64,000 nt of DNA from Pseudomonadales bacterium (GCA_022822865.1 JAJDYJ010000047.1:108501-172500); one strand, 5' to 3'. Positions 43,022 to 51,489 are shown, counted from the first letter of the stretch. Notes: generated by a model from the sequence alone, not told the origin. Program-made: numbers and translations.

Positions 43022-43118
43022 GTCGGCGCAGCCGACAAGAAGCGCAGCTTCTTGAGGGCCGAACGACTTGCCATGGATGGCAAGGCTGGGGGTTGGCGAA
43101 ACCACTATAGTTGCGCCA
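43022..43118. repeat. Cluster of four consecutive hairpins
   Basis: GTCGGC-GCA-GCCGAC (43022-43036), CAAGAAGC-GCA-GCTTCTTG (43036-43054), CTTGCCAT-GG-ATGGCAAG (43067-43084) and TGGCG..CGCCA (43094-43118) in an otherwise non-coding 195-bp gap. They lie downstream of the alpha/beta hydrolase gene and upstream of the CMD-SMR operon. May serve as terminator or be a mobile REP-like cluster. Confidence 0.6.
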
Positions 43119-43143
43119 GGGATGGCATGCTCCGCCTTCTTCA

Positions 43144-44001
43144 CTAACTTGACCGATGGCGGTGGAAGAAATCGAGCAGGACTTCATTGAAGGCCTCGTA
43201 TTGTTCCCAATAGACCGAATGCCCTGCCTCGGCGAAAAGCACGACTTCAGGATCGGTCCAGTAAGCCGCGTAGGCCCGCAGGCGCGAAGGCGGCATGTAC
43301 AGATCGGCGTCGCCGGTGAAAAGCAGCGTGGGCGTCGCAATTCGCCGTATCAGTTCCGGCGTTATCTCGTTCCGGGCCGGCACAGGCACCCGCTCTTTCT
43401 GCGTTCTGGACCTGGCTTCGAGTTCGCGCCAGCGTTGCACGCCTTCGGGACAGGCAGCGCGATAGGACGGCCCGAGTTCACTGATCCAGCGCGGCAGATT
43501 CCTCACTTCCGGCGGCAGCAATCCGGATTCGGAGGCGGACCAGGCCGGGTCCCCCGGTTTTCCGATCGTGCAGCCGATGGCGAGACTCAGCAATCGTTCC
43601 GGCCAGGAAACTGCAAAGTCGGGCAGAATGTCGGCGCCGGCGGCAAGTCCGACCAGATGCATCCGGCCAACGTCAAGATGTTCGACGAGCCGGTACAGAT
43701 CGCCGGCGCCCGTACCCGGATTTTCCGGGAAACCGGCATCCGAACCATGATGACCGCGCCGGGAATACGCGATAACGCGATAGCCGGCGGCAGCGAACGC
43801 CGGCTGCTGATAGCCCCAGTTCAGGGCGCTGCCGCTATATGGATGAACGAGCACCACCGCTTCGCCCGCGCCGCCGGTGTCCCAATAACTGATGCGGGCG
43901 CCGCCGACATCGAGCCTTCCTTGCGCGGCGGGCGCCTGGGCCGGCGTACCGCTCCAGCCAGTCTGCGCCGCCAGTTCCCGCATTGCATACGATTTCTTCA
44001 T
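43144..44001 (-). CDS. Alpha/beta-hydrolase-fold protein lacking the nucleophile serine
   Basis: A 285-residue single-domain alpha/beta hydrolase. The oxyanion region VVLVHPYSGSALNWG, the strand AYSRRGHHGSD and the acid/base residues (Asp231 in FTGDADLYMPP, His261 in EAGHSVYW) are normal. The nucleophile elbow, usually GxSxG, reads GLAAG (residues 118-122) with Ala120 where Ser, Cys or Asp belongs; the codon is GCC, two changes from any Ser TCN/AGY except TCC. The protein may use cofactor-independent chemistry, have become a receptor-like binding protein, or be inactive. It is divergent from the GAPDH pair. Confidence 0.82.
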   Translation of the reverse strand: MKKSYAMRELAAQTGWSGTPAQAPAAQGRLDVGGARISYWDTGGAGEAVVLVHPYSGSALNWGYQQPAFAAAGYRVIAYSRRGHHGSDAGFPENPGTGAGDLYRLVEHLDVGRMHLVGLAAGADILPDFAVSWPERLLSLAIGCTIGKPGDPAWSASESGLLPPEVRNLPRWISELGPSYRAACPEGVQRWRELEARSRTQKERVPVPARNEITPELIRRIATPTLLFTGDADLYMPPSRLRAYAAYWTDPEVVLFAEAGHSVYWEQYEAFNEVLLDFFHRHRSS

Positions 44002-44075
44002 GAAACCACCTTGCTTTCAATTTCAGTGATACTACAATGCGCGTGCAATTTCAGGGCAGGAGATCGGAGGCGTAC

Positions 44076-45095
44076 ATGAACCGAATCCGCATCGGCATGA
44101 TGGGGCTGGGCCACGTCGGCCGGCAAATCTACAAACTTGCGCTCAAGGACGAGAGTTTCGAAGTCGTCGCGGTTTCGGATATCGGCCGGCCCGATATTCT
44201 ACGGCATCTGCTCGACAAGGAAATGGGCCGCAGCGGCGAAGTGCAACTGGAAGACAATTGTCTTGTCAGTTCGGGCTCGCGTACGCGGCTGATGTCGGCC
44301 GAAAGGCCCGGCGAGATTCCCTGGGACGTGTTCGAGGTCGATTTTGTCATTGACGCTACCGGCCGTTTTCGCTCCTCCGCCGATCTCGCGCCTCATCTCG
44401 ACGCCGGGGCGGCAAGAGTCGTCACGTCGATGTTGCCCGTCGACGAGATCGATCGCGTGATCCTGTTCGGGGTCAATCACGAGGAGATCGAACGCGAGGA
44501 TCGCATCGTTTCAGCGGGTTCCGCTTCGACGACCGCGACCGCGCTCGCCCTGAAGATACTGTCGGATCGATATCCGATCGAACACGCTTCGATGACTTCG
44601 GTGCATGCCTATACCAGCGACCAGAGTCTGCAGGATTACGCCGGAGCGGATTATCGCCGCAGCCGTTCGGGCGCCAGGAACATCATTCCGAACGATGCGC
44701 CGGCCCTGCGCTGGATTCAGGAACTGATGCCGGAACTGCAAGGCCGAATGACCGCCTATGCCTTGAACGTTCCCGTTCAGACCGGTTCCATGCTCGACAT
44801 TACGGTCTCGCTGAAAGACCGCGAGGCGGACATCGATTCCGTACGCAATTTGTTCGTCGATGCCGCGCGGGCGCAGCCGGAACTGATCGAAACCACCGCC
44901 GACCCCATCGTTTCGTCCGATGTGCGCGGCTGCGACAAATCCCTGCTCGTCGATTTGAAAGGCTGCATGCCGGCAGGCTCGCGCATGTTGAAGATACTGG
45001 CCTGGCACGAATCCCTCGGCCACGCCCGCAGAATACTAGACGTGATCCAGGCGTATTCGGAACTGGATGAAAGAATCGACCGGGAGGCCGCGTAA
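44076..45095 (+). CDS. GAPDH-like protein with catalytic Cys replaced by Ala
   Basis: A 339-residue protein with full GAPDH length and domain order: N-terminal Rossmann domain (MMGLGHVGRQIY), SDIGRPDILRHLLDKEMGRSGEV, and the catalytic domain with SVHAYTSDQSLQDYAGADYRRSRSGARNIIPN. The active-site block that reads SNASCTTNC in GAPDH is SAGSASTTA here: Ala150 stands exactly where the downstream GAPDH has Cys150. His177 is kept. The C-terminal WYDNEWGYSKR has become WHESLGHARR, so the NAD-binding Asn is lost too. GGAGG 5 bp upstream of the ATG indicates good translation. Its stop overlaps the next start as TAATG. A dehydrogenase role is unlikely; it may regulate or form mixed tetramers with GAPDH. 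Confidence 0.88.
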   Translation: MNRIRIGMMGLGHVGRQIYKLALKDESFEVVAVSDIGRPDILRHLLDKEMGRSGEVQLEDNCLVSSGSRTRLMSAERPGEIPWDVFEVDFVIDATGRFRSSADLAPHLDAGAARVVTSMLPVDEIDRVILFGVNHEEIEREDRIVSAGSASTTATALALKILSDRYPIEHASMTSVHAYTSDQSLQDYAGADYRRSRSGARNIIPNDAPALRWIQELMPELQGRMTAYALNVPVQTGSMLDITVSLKDREADIDSVRNLFVDAARAQPELIETTADPIVSSDVRGCDKSLLVDLKGCMPAGSRMLKILAWHESLGHARRILDVIQAYSELDERIDREAA

Positions 45096-46093
45096 TGAGA
45101 GTTGCAATCAACGGATTCGGCCGCATCGGCAGGGCGGTCTTCAGAATCGCCGAATCTCTGCCGGAAATCGAAATCGTCGCCATCAACGACCTGTTCGACA
45201 ACGACGCCCTGCGTTATCTGCTGAACTACGACACCGTCATGGGCCGCTTCCCCGGCAAGGTCAGCATAGAGAACTCCGAGATGGTCACGCCCAGGACCCG
45301 GGCCAGGATGTTGCAGGAAAGAGACCCGGCGCAATTGCCCTGGAAAGAACTCGAGGTCGATGCCGTGGTCGAGTCGACCGGCGTTTTCCGCAGCAAGGCC
45401 CAGGTCTCGATGCATCTCGAAGCGGGCGCGCAGCGGGCGCTGCTGACCGTGCCGGCGAAAGACGAGATCGACTACACCGTCGTCATGGGCGTCAACGAGG
45501 AAGGCCTCGAACCCGGGCATCGCATCGTTTCGAACGCCAGTTGCACGACCAATTGCCTGGCGCCCGTCGCCAAGGTCCTGCACGACGCCTTCGGCATTCG
45601 CGAAGGCATCATCAATACGGTTCACGCCTATACCAACGATCAGAGCCTGGCCGACGTGCCCCATTCCGACTGGCGGCGTTCGCGGGCCGCGGCGGAGAAC
45701 ATCATTCCCACATCCACCGGCGCCGCCAAGGCCGTGGGCGAAGTACTGCCCGAACTGAAAGGCCGTCTCGACGGCATCGCCTCGCGCGTTCCCGTGCCCG
45801 ATGGCTCGGTGGTGGACCTGTTCGTGGAACTCGAACGGGAAGTCACTGTCGAGCAGGTCAACGAGACCCTGAGTTCGGCGGCGAAAACCGAGCGCATGCA
45901 GGACGTGCTCGAATACACCGAAGAGCCCGTGGTGTCATCGGACATCATCGGCAACCCGCATTCCTCGATCTTCGACGCCAGTTTCACCCAGGTCGGCGGC
46001 GGCCGTTTCCTCAAGGCCCTGAGCTGGTACGACAACGAATGGGGCTATTCGAAGCGGGTCTGCGACGTGCTGGGCCTGATGGCGAGCCAGTGA
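45095..46093 (+). CDS. gap: Glyceraldehyde-3-phosphate dehydrogenase, type I
   Basis: A 332-residue NAD-dependent glycolytic/gluconeogenic enzyme. INGFGRIGRAVFR (NAD site), VESTGVFRS, IVSNASCTTNCLAPVAKVL with catalytic Cys150, NTVHAYTNDQSLAD with His177, and the C-terminal SWYDNEWGYSKRVCD. Asp32 in INDLFDND favours NAD over NADP. It is translationally coupled (TAATG) to the Cys-less paralogue upstream. Transcribed towards an rRNA-like hairpin repeat at 46122-46156 that may terminate it. No other glycolytic gene is adjacent. Confidence 0.95.
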   Translation: MRVAINGFGRIGRAVFRIAESLPEIEIVAINDLFDNDALRYLLNYDTVMGRFPGKVSIENSEMVTPRTRARMLQERDPAQLPWKELEVDAVVESTGVFRSKAQVSMHLEAGAQRALLTVPAKDEIDYTVVMGVNEEGLEPGHRIVSNASCTTNCLAPVAKVLHDAFGIREGIINTVHAYTNDQSLADVPHSDWRRSRAAAENIIPTSTGAAKAVGEVLPELKGRLDGIASRVPVPDGSVVDLFVELEREVTVEQVNETLSSAAKTERMQDVLEYTEEPVVSSDIIGNPHSSIFDASFTQVGGGRFLKALSWYDNEWGYSKRVCDVLGLMASQ

Positions 46094-46121
46094 CGCCCCT
46101 TGCGGCGTCCCGGGATTGCCT

Positions 46122-46156
46122 GAGATTCTGCGACTCCGCTTCGCTGCGCGCAGAAT
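46122..46156. repeat. Dispersed GATTCTGCG..CGCAGAATGAC hairpin repeat
   Basis: ATTCTGCG (46125-46132) and CGCAGAAT (46149-46156) form an 8-bp inverted repeat with a 16-base loop between the convergent gap and YceI genes. Variant of the sequence at 28630-28660. May double as a bidirectional terminator. Confidence 0.6.
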
Positions 46157-46172
46157 GACTGTGAAAGCGGAA

Positions 46173-46829
46173 TCAGGATTCCTCGCCGGATTCCTGGAAC
46201 TCCACGTGGATTTCCAGCTCGATTTCGTCGCCGACGCCAAAGCTGACGAAGCGGTCGATGCCGAAGGTTGAGCGCTGGAAGCTGGCGCTGGCGGAAAAGC
46301 CTATCGTATAGACGGGAGGCGGCGGGAAGGTAACGCGACCGCCGCCATTGAAACTCACTTCGATGGCAACCGGCGCCGTGACTCCCCGCAGCGTCAGTTC
46401 ACCGTCGAATATGTAAGTGTCTTCGTCGATAGTCTCGGCAAGCGAGGTTGTGCGGTAGATGGCCTGGGGAAACTGCGCGACATTGAAATAGTTCTCGCCA
46501 CGCAGTTCTTCCTCGAATTCCGGCAGATTCATGTCCAGGCCCGCGGTTTCGATGATGACTTCGACACTGGAGTTCTCGATGTTCTCGGGGTCGAAATCCA
46601 GCGTTGCGTCAAAATCGTTGAACCGGCCGGTGAGCGTGGAAAATCCCAGATGGTTCAGCTTCCACAACAGCGTCGCGTGGTTGGGGTCCAGGGTGAACTG
46701 TCCCGAGCGGATTTCGGCAATTTCGGTTTCGAAATCCGGCGTCATGACTCGATCGCAGGCAGTGAGAAGAACCGTGCCGGCGATTGCCGCCAGGCAGCGG
46801 CCGAGAACTTGGGGCAAAGAGGAAATCAT
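46173..46829 (-). CDS. YceI family lipoprotein
   Basis: The start at 46829 gives a lipoprotein signal (LAAIAGTVLLTAC); 218 residues. The YceI lipocalin-like beta barrel follows: GQFTLDPNHATLLWKLNHLGFSTLTGRFNDFDATLDFDPENI, SVEVIIETAGLDMNLPEFEEELRGENYFNVAQFPQAIYRTT, and GELTLRGVTAPVAIEVSFN. YceI proteins bind long isoprenoid or amide lipids, often quinone precursors. Third gene of the PQQ dehydrogenase-YceI-YceI unit; starts 46 bp after its sister gene ends. Confidence 0.9.
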   Translation of the reverse strand: MISSLPQVLGRCLAAIAGTVLLTACDRVMTPDFETEIAEIRSGQFTLDPNHATLLWKLNHLGFSTLTGRFNDFDATLDFDPENIENSSVEVIIETAGLDMNLPEFEEELRGENYFNVAQFPQAIYRTTSLAETIDEDTYIFDGELTLRGVTAPVAIEVSFNGGGRVTFPPPPVYTIGFSASASFQRSTFGIDRFVSFGVGDEIELEIHVEFQESGEES

Positions 46830-46875
46830 AATCAACCTGTCTGTTTTCGTTGGCAAGGATCCCGTTCGGCCAGAT

Positions 46876-47448
46876 TCACTGGCGCACGGCGAACACATCG
46901 ACTTCGATGTCGATGTCATTGGGAATTTCGGCGGTGCTCGCCCAGTATCCCTGGCCGACGCCGTACTCCAGCCGCCGGATGGTTACTCTGCTATTCAGGC
47001 GGAAGCCGATCACGCCGTCGTTGTTCTCGACGCTGAGGGTGAACGGAAAGCTCATGGGCCGGGTCACATTGCGGATCGTCAGGTTGCCGTTGGAAGTGAA
47101 TGAATCCATCGACGTCAGGCGGCATTCCTCGGCGACGAAAGTGGCGGTGGGGAACTGGTCGACGTCGAACAGTTCGATGTCGAGCAGATAGTCGATCGCC
47201 TCGGGAGAATCCAGCCAGAGATCGCCGATGGGAATCGTCACGGTGAATTCACAGGAGCCCGGGTTCATGGGGTCGATATTGAATACCGCATCGACATTCC
47301 TGAACTCGCCCTGGTAGGGGTCGCCGGTGTAGGAGTAGTGGAAGATTACTTTTGATTGCTCCTGGTCGATCACCCAGGTCTGGGCCAGCGCGGGCAGGCC
47401 GATCAGCAACAACAGCGGCGACAGCGCCGCGAGGTACAGTTTTCGCAT
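46876..47448 (-). CDS. YceI family periplasmic protein
   Basis: A 190-residue protein with a cleavable signal peptide (LLLLIGLPALAQ). TWVIDQEQSKVIFHYSYTGDPYQGEFRNVDAVFNIDP, then IDYLLDIELFDVDQFPTATF and GNLTIRNVTRPMSFPFTLSV mark the YceI fold. It lacks the Cys of its lipoprotein neighbour, so the pair would be one soluble and one membrane-anchored lipid-binding protein. AGGAGG lies 9 bp before the ATG and 20 bp separate it from the PQQ dehydrogenase stop. The context suggests a link to a quinone-using periplasmic oxidation. Confidence 0.9.
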   Translation of the reverse strand: MRKLYLAALSPLLLLIGLPALAQTWVIDQEQSKVIFHYSYTGDPYQGEFRNVDAVFNIDPMNPGSCEFTVTIPIGDLWLDSPEAIDYLLDIELFDVDQFPTATFVAEECRLTSMDSFTSNGNLTIRNVTRPMSFPFTLSVENNDGVIGFRLNSRVTIRRLEYGVGQGYWASTAEIPNDIDIEVDVFAVRQ

Positions 47449-47468
47449 TCTCTCGATCCTCCTGATGG

Positions 47469-49394
47469 TTACGGCAATGCGTAGGCCACGATTTCGGCGG
47501 GCGTGCCGCCGCCGCTGACGACCATGGCGATATATTGCTTGCCGTCGTGCTCATATGTCATCGGCACCCCGGTCTGGGTCGCCGGCAGTTCCATCTCGAA
47601 CAGGATTTCGCCGGTTGCCTTGTCGTGGGCGCGGAACATGTTGCCGCCGCCGACGCCTTCGCCGGCAAACAGCAGGGTTTTGGTCACCAGCAGACCCGAC
47701 TTGGTCTCGACGCCGGTGCGCGGCAGGTCGACGCCTTCCAGCGCCGGATTGTTGGCGATGTTTGCCGGCGTATCGGCGTTGGCGATCTGCCAGAGCATAT
47801 CGCCGGAATTCATGTCGAGCGCCGTAATCCGGCCGTAAGGCGGTTGTACGATCGGCAGACCCTGGACCCGCGGCACGCGCACGCCGAAGGCCATGCTGAA
47901 ATCGACATCGGAATTCGGGTCCTTCTCCACCGACAACACCGAGAGCACGGTGCGGGAAGGTACATACAGGTATCCGGTTTCGGGGTCGAGTACGCTGGCT
48001 TCCCAATTGGGACCGCCGGTGGCCGAAGGCAGGCTCAGGGTGCCTCTCGTGCCGTCGGCGGCTTCCGCCTGGGAAGGCGGCGAATACAGGTTCGGGCTGA
48101 GGCGGAAATCCTCGATCGCCACCAGGGCCTCGGCGCGAAGCTCGGGCGTGAAATCGATCAGATCGTCTTCGGTGAAGCCCTGCCGGTCGACGGCGGGGGG
48201 ACGGGTCGGAAAAGGCTGTGTCGGCGAATACCATTCACGCGGCACGTCGCCAGCGGGAACGGGCAGTTCCTCGATGGGCCAGATCGGCTCGCCCGTCTCC
48301 CGGTCGAAGGTGTAGACGAACGACTGTTTGGTCACCTGGGCGACAATCTTGCGGCCGTTGGGCAAGTCGGCCAGCACCGCCGCGGAAGGGTTGTCCCAGT
48401 CCCAGATGTCGTGGTGAATCAACTGATAATGCCATTGGCGCTCGCCGGTCTGGATATCGAGCGCGACCACGCTGTTGGTGAACAGATTATCGCCTGGGCG
48501 GTCGGCGCCGAAACGGTCGCCGGTAGCCGATTCGGTGGGCAGATAGACATGCCCCAGTTCCGGGTCTCCGGACATGGTCGCCCAGACTCCCCCATTGCCG
48601 GAAATTCGGGCGCCGTCGTCGAACCAGGTTTCGATGCCGATTTCACCGGGCTCGGGAATGACGTGGAAAGTCCACAGCAATTCGCCGGTCTGCGCGTGGA
48701 AGCCGCGCACGTCGCCCTTGACGTTGTATTTCGAAGGCGGCCGCATGGAAACGCGATGCGCCGGACCGACCACGATCACGTCGTTCATGACGAAAGGCGG
48801 CATGGACGAGCCGATGTCGATGTCCTCGCGGCCTTCGCCGAGACGCAGGCCCTCGTGCATGTCGACCCAGCCGTTGTCGCCGAAATCCGGGTCGGGCAAG
48901 CCGGTTTCGGCATCGAGCGAAACGAGGAAGAAGCCCGGCGTGACGGTAAGGATGCGCCGCTCGTCGCCGAAACGGTAGTAGGAAACACCCCGGCCCGAGC
49001 CCTTGCGCGGGGCGGCGTCGAACCGCTCGCCTTCCTGCGGCCGCCACAGCCAGAGCAATTGACCGTTGGTGGCGTCGAGGGCCGCGACGTTGCGCGTGGA
49101 GCCCATGGTGGTGTACATGACGCCGTCGACTTCAAGCGGCGTGAAGGTGGCGTTGAACTCGGACTGGGGGCCGATACTTGCGGTCGAATAGCGCCAGGCG
49201 ATTTGCAGCGAACCGACGTTGTCCGCGTTGATCTGGTCGAGCGGCGAATAGCGCTGGGCGAGTTCGTTGCCGTGATGAGTCGGCCAGTCTCCCGCGTAGA
49301 CGTCAGTCCCTGTCTGGCCGAAAGCCGCTGGATTCATGGTCAGGATCCAGGCGCCCACGGTCAAAGTCGAAATCAAACGCATTGCTCTCTTCAT
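47469..49394 (-). CDS. Periplasmic PQQ-dependent dehydrogenase (quinoprotein)
   Basis: A 641-residue quinoprotein. The start at 49394 (GGAG upstream) gives a signal peptide ending MNPAAFGQ. The eight-bladed propeller is seen as repeated blocks WPTHHGNELAQRYSPLDQINADNV, LDATNGQLLWLWRP, FHAQTGELLWTFHVIPEPGE, LDIQTGERQWHYQLIHHDIWDWDNP, LDPETGYLYVPS, LDMNSGDMLWQI and HDKATGEILFEMELPATQTGVPMTYEHDGKQYI. The closing MTYEHDGKQYIA segment is typical of glucose/alcohol quinoproteins. There is no C-terminal cytochrome c domain, so electrons must leave through another carrier, perhaps a quinone. PQQ synthesis genes are not in the window. Substrate unknown. Confidence 0.88.
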   Translation of the reverse strand: MKRAMRLISTLTVGAWILTMNPAAFGQTGTDVYAGDWPTHHGNELAQRYSPLDQINADNVGSLQIAWRYSTASIGPQSEFNATFTPLEVDGVMYTTMGSTRNVAALDATNGQLLWLWRPQEGERFDAAPRKGSGRGVSYYRFGDERRILTVTPGFFLVSLDAETGLPDPDFGDNGWVDMHEGLRLGEGREDIDIGSSMPPFVMNDVIVVGPAHRVSMRPPSKYNVKGDVRGFHAQTGELLWTFHVIPEPGEIGIETWFDDGARISGNGGVWATMSGDPELGHVYLPTESATGDRFGADRPGDNLFTNSVVALDIQTGERQWHYQLIHHDIWDWDNPSAAVLADLPNGRKIVAQVTKQSFVYTFDRETGEPIWPIEELPVPAGDVPREWYSPTQPFPTRPPAVDRQGFTEDDLIDFTPELRAEALVAIEDFRLSPNLYSPPSQAEAADGTRGTLSLPSATGGPNWEASVLDPETGYLYVPSRTVLSVLSVEKDPNSDVDFSMAFGVRVPRVQGLPIVQPPYGRITALDMNSGDMLWQIANADTPANIANNPALEGVDLPRTGVETKSGLLVTKTLLFAGEGVGGGNMFRAHDKATGEILFEMELPATQTGVPMTYEHDGKQYIAMVVSGGGTPAEIVAYALP

Positions 49395-49528
49395 CCAGGA
49401 TTCTCCGGATTTTGTCAAAGTATTGGCAGGGCCAAAGCAGCAGGCAAGAATAAGCAATCAAACTTGCCCGCGCAAGAAAAGCGAAGGCTTCACTACGATT
49501 TGAAACAATTGCGTGGCGGAGCGAATCG

Positions 49529-49975
49529 TTATTGCGCGATGTAGTTGAAGTCCGCGGGCCCGGCCCGCCGTACCAGGATGACGACTTCTCCGGAATCCGG
49601 CACGTCCCAGGAATGATTCATGCCGCCGGGTATCACGACATAGGCGCCCGCGTGCAATTCGTGCGTTTCGTCGCCGAGTTCAAGCACGACCGACCCGCTC
49701 ACGACCACGACGAATTCGTCATGAGTGTGCCAATGCAGGTCGAAATGGCCTCCGGCGGGAAACATGGCGTAGTACGTTACGCCGCCGGTAACCGGGTCCA
49801 CGCCCTGGCGGGCCGTGCGGGTGCCGAGGGGCGGACCGTTGCCTTCGCCCGGCGGCCCCCATTCGAGTTCTTCGAGGTTTACCGCGTATGGCTCGGTCTG
49901 CCGTTCGGCGGCGATTCCATAAGCCGCGGCAAACATTGCGAGAAAGTAGATAATTGCCTTGATTCGAACGGCCAT
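49529..49975 (-). CDS. Exported cupin-domain protein
   Basis: A 148-residue protein with a signal peptide (IIYFLAMFAAAYGIAAE) and one cupin barrel: HFDLHWHTHDEFVVVVSGSVVLELGDE is motif 1 with three His and a Glu as metal ligands, and GAYVVIPGGMNHSWDVPDSGEVVILV is motif 2 with the last His. A periplasmic single-domain cupin could be a metal-dependent oxygenase, isomerase or sugar-binding protein. It lies 134 bp upstream of the PQQ dehydrogenase in the same direction and might share its transcript. Confidence 0.87.
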   Translation of the reverse strand: MAVRIKAIIYFLAMFAAAYGIAAERQTEPYAVNLEELEWGPPGEGNGPPLGTRTARQGVDPVTGGVTYYAMFPAGGHFDLHWHTHDEFVVVVSGSVVLELGDETHELHAGAYVVIPGGMNHSWDVPDSGEVVILVRRAGPADFNYIAQ

Positions 49976-50174
49976 ATTGATCGAACCTGTTGTCAGAATA
50001 GATTGCCGGACCCGGGATTGCGTCGATCCGCTGCAGTCAGTCCGCCTGGAAGGCAGGCAGTATAACGCGAAAGCGAATCCTGCCCACCGCCTGTAACAAG
50101 GCGTTACGACTTCCCTCGTTTCCGTGGTTGGAACGCCTGCCCGTCTGATATAAAGTCTGCACTGCGAGGCATAT

Positions 50175-51437
50175 ATGAATCAGCATTCCCGCCGTCGATT
50201 TCTCCAGGCGCTGGCCATCGCCGCGCCTTCGCTTGCATTGTCCGGGCGGCTTGCCGCGCAGGCAGAAATCCCCGATACCATCAACCCCGGTATGGGACCC
50301 TATCCCGACTCCTGGCTGCCCGAAGGCATACGGTCGCGCTTCGTCGAAGGCGTCAACGATCTGCGCATGCATGTGCTGGAGGCCGGCTTCGAGACGCCGG
50401 ACCGGCCGGCGCTAGTCATGCTGCACGGCTTCCCGGAACTGGCCTACAGTTGGCGCAAGGTGATGAAGCCGTTGGCCGACGCGGGCTATCACGTGATCGT
50501 GCCCGATCTGCGGGGGTACGGCCGCACTACCGGCTGGAGCAGCGATTACGATACCGACCTCGCGCCCTTCCGCATGCTGAACAAGGTTCGGGACGTAATC
50601 GGGCTGATCTACGCCTTTGGCTACGAACATGTGGCCTGCGTCATCGGCCACGATTTCGGCTCGCCCCTGGCGGGCTGGTGCGCCTTGACCCGGCCCGACA
50701 TTTTCCGCGCCGTCGTCATGATGAGCGCGCCTTTCGGCGGCGTACCGACGATCCCGTTCGACACCATCGACAACCCGCCACCGGCGCCCGCGGAAGGCCC
50801 TGGCATCCATGAAAACCTGGCGAACCTGCCCCGGCCCCGGAAGCACTACCAGCGCTATTACACCACCCGGGAAGCAAACGAGAACATGTGGCATGCGGAG
50901 CAGGGTCTGAGCGATTTCATTCGCGCCTATTATCACCACAAGAGCGCGGACTGGGAGCAGAACCGGCCGTACCGGCTGGCGGCCAGGACTGCCGAGGAGT
51001 GGGCGAAGATGCCGACCTATTACATCATGGATCTGGCCGAGGGCATGGCGGAAACCGTGGCGCATCATATGCCCACGCCGGAACTGGCGGCGGCCAACGA
51101 TTGGCTGACCGAAGCGGAACTGGCGGTATACGCCACGGAGTTCGGCCGCACGGGATTCCAGGGCGGACTCAACAGCTACCGCATGGGCGCAACCGGCATC
51201 GGCGCCGCGGAAACCCAGCTTTACGCCGGCAAGACCATAGACCAGCCCAGCATGTTCATCAGCGGCGCGAGCGACTGGGGCACCTATCAGAATCCCGGCA
51301 GTTTCGAACGTATGCAGGAAACAGTCTGCACCGACATGCGCGCCGTACACCTGGTCGCGGGCGCCGGTCACTGGGTGCAACAGGAGCAGGCGGAAGAAAC
51401 CAGCCGCCTGCTGCTGGAGTTTCTGAACGAACTCTGA
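50175..51437 (+). CDS. Tat-exported epoxide-hydrolase-like alpha/beta hydrolase
   Basis: A 420-residue protein. The N-terminus NQHSRRRFLQALAIAAPSLALSG is a twin-arginine signal, so it is exported folded. The oxyanion motif HGFPE (residues 84-88) and the nucleophile elbow GHDFG with Asp160 are those of epoxide hydrolases and haloalkane dehalogenases, and the His in AGAGHWVQQEQ completes the triad. A helical cap lies between about residues 190 and 340. Two cap Tyr residues, needed for epoxide activation, may be among YYTTRE, AYYHHK and PTYYIMD. Stands alone; a short repeat and the phd-doc pair follow. Confidence 0.87.
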   Translation: MNQHSRRRFLQALAIAAPSLALSGRLAAQAEIPDTINPGMGPYPDSWLPEGIRSRFVEGVNDLRMHVLEAGFETPDRPALVMLHGFPELAYSWRKVMKPLADAGYHVIVPDLRGYGRTTGWSSDYDTDLAPFRMLNKVRDVIGLIYAFGYEHVACVIGHDFGSPLAGWCALTRPDIFRAVVMMSAPFGGVPTIPFDTIDNPPPAPAEGPGIHENLANLPRPRKHYQRYYTTREANENMWHAEQGLSDFIRAYYHHKSADWEQNRPYRLAARTAEEWAKMPTYYIMDLAEGMAETVAHHMPTPELAAANDWLTEAELAVYATEFGRTGFQGGLNSYRMGATGIGAAETQLYAGKTIDQPSMFISGASDWGTYQNPGSFERMQETVCTDMRAVHLVAGAGHWVQQEQAEETSRLLLEFLNEL

Positions 51438-51441
51438 GTCG

Positions 51442-51463
51442 GGACACCCGCATTGGGTAGCGG
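51442..51463. repeat. Fused mini repeat and half palindrome beside phd-doc
   Basis: GGGACACCC (reverse of GGGTGTCCC, 51442-51450) is joined directly to GCATTGGGTAGCG; the 12-mer CATTGGGTAGCG (51452-51463) is identical to the right arm of palindrome P2 in both composite elements at 17729-17740 and 20846-20857. A decayed relative of those elements, again next to a toxin-antitoxin module. Confidence 0.5.
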
Positions 51464-51489
51464 TGAAGCCCGTGTGCCGTGATTCGGCA

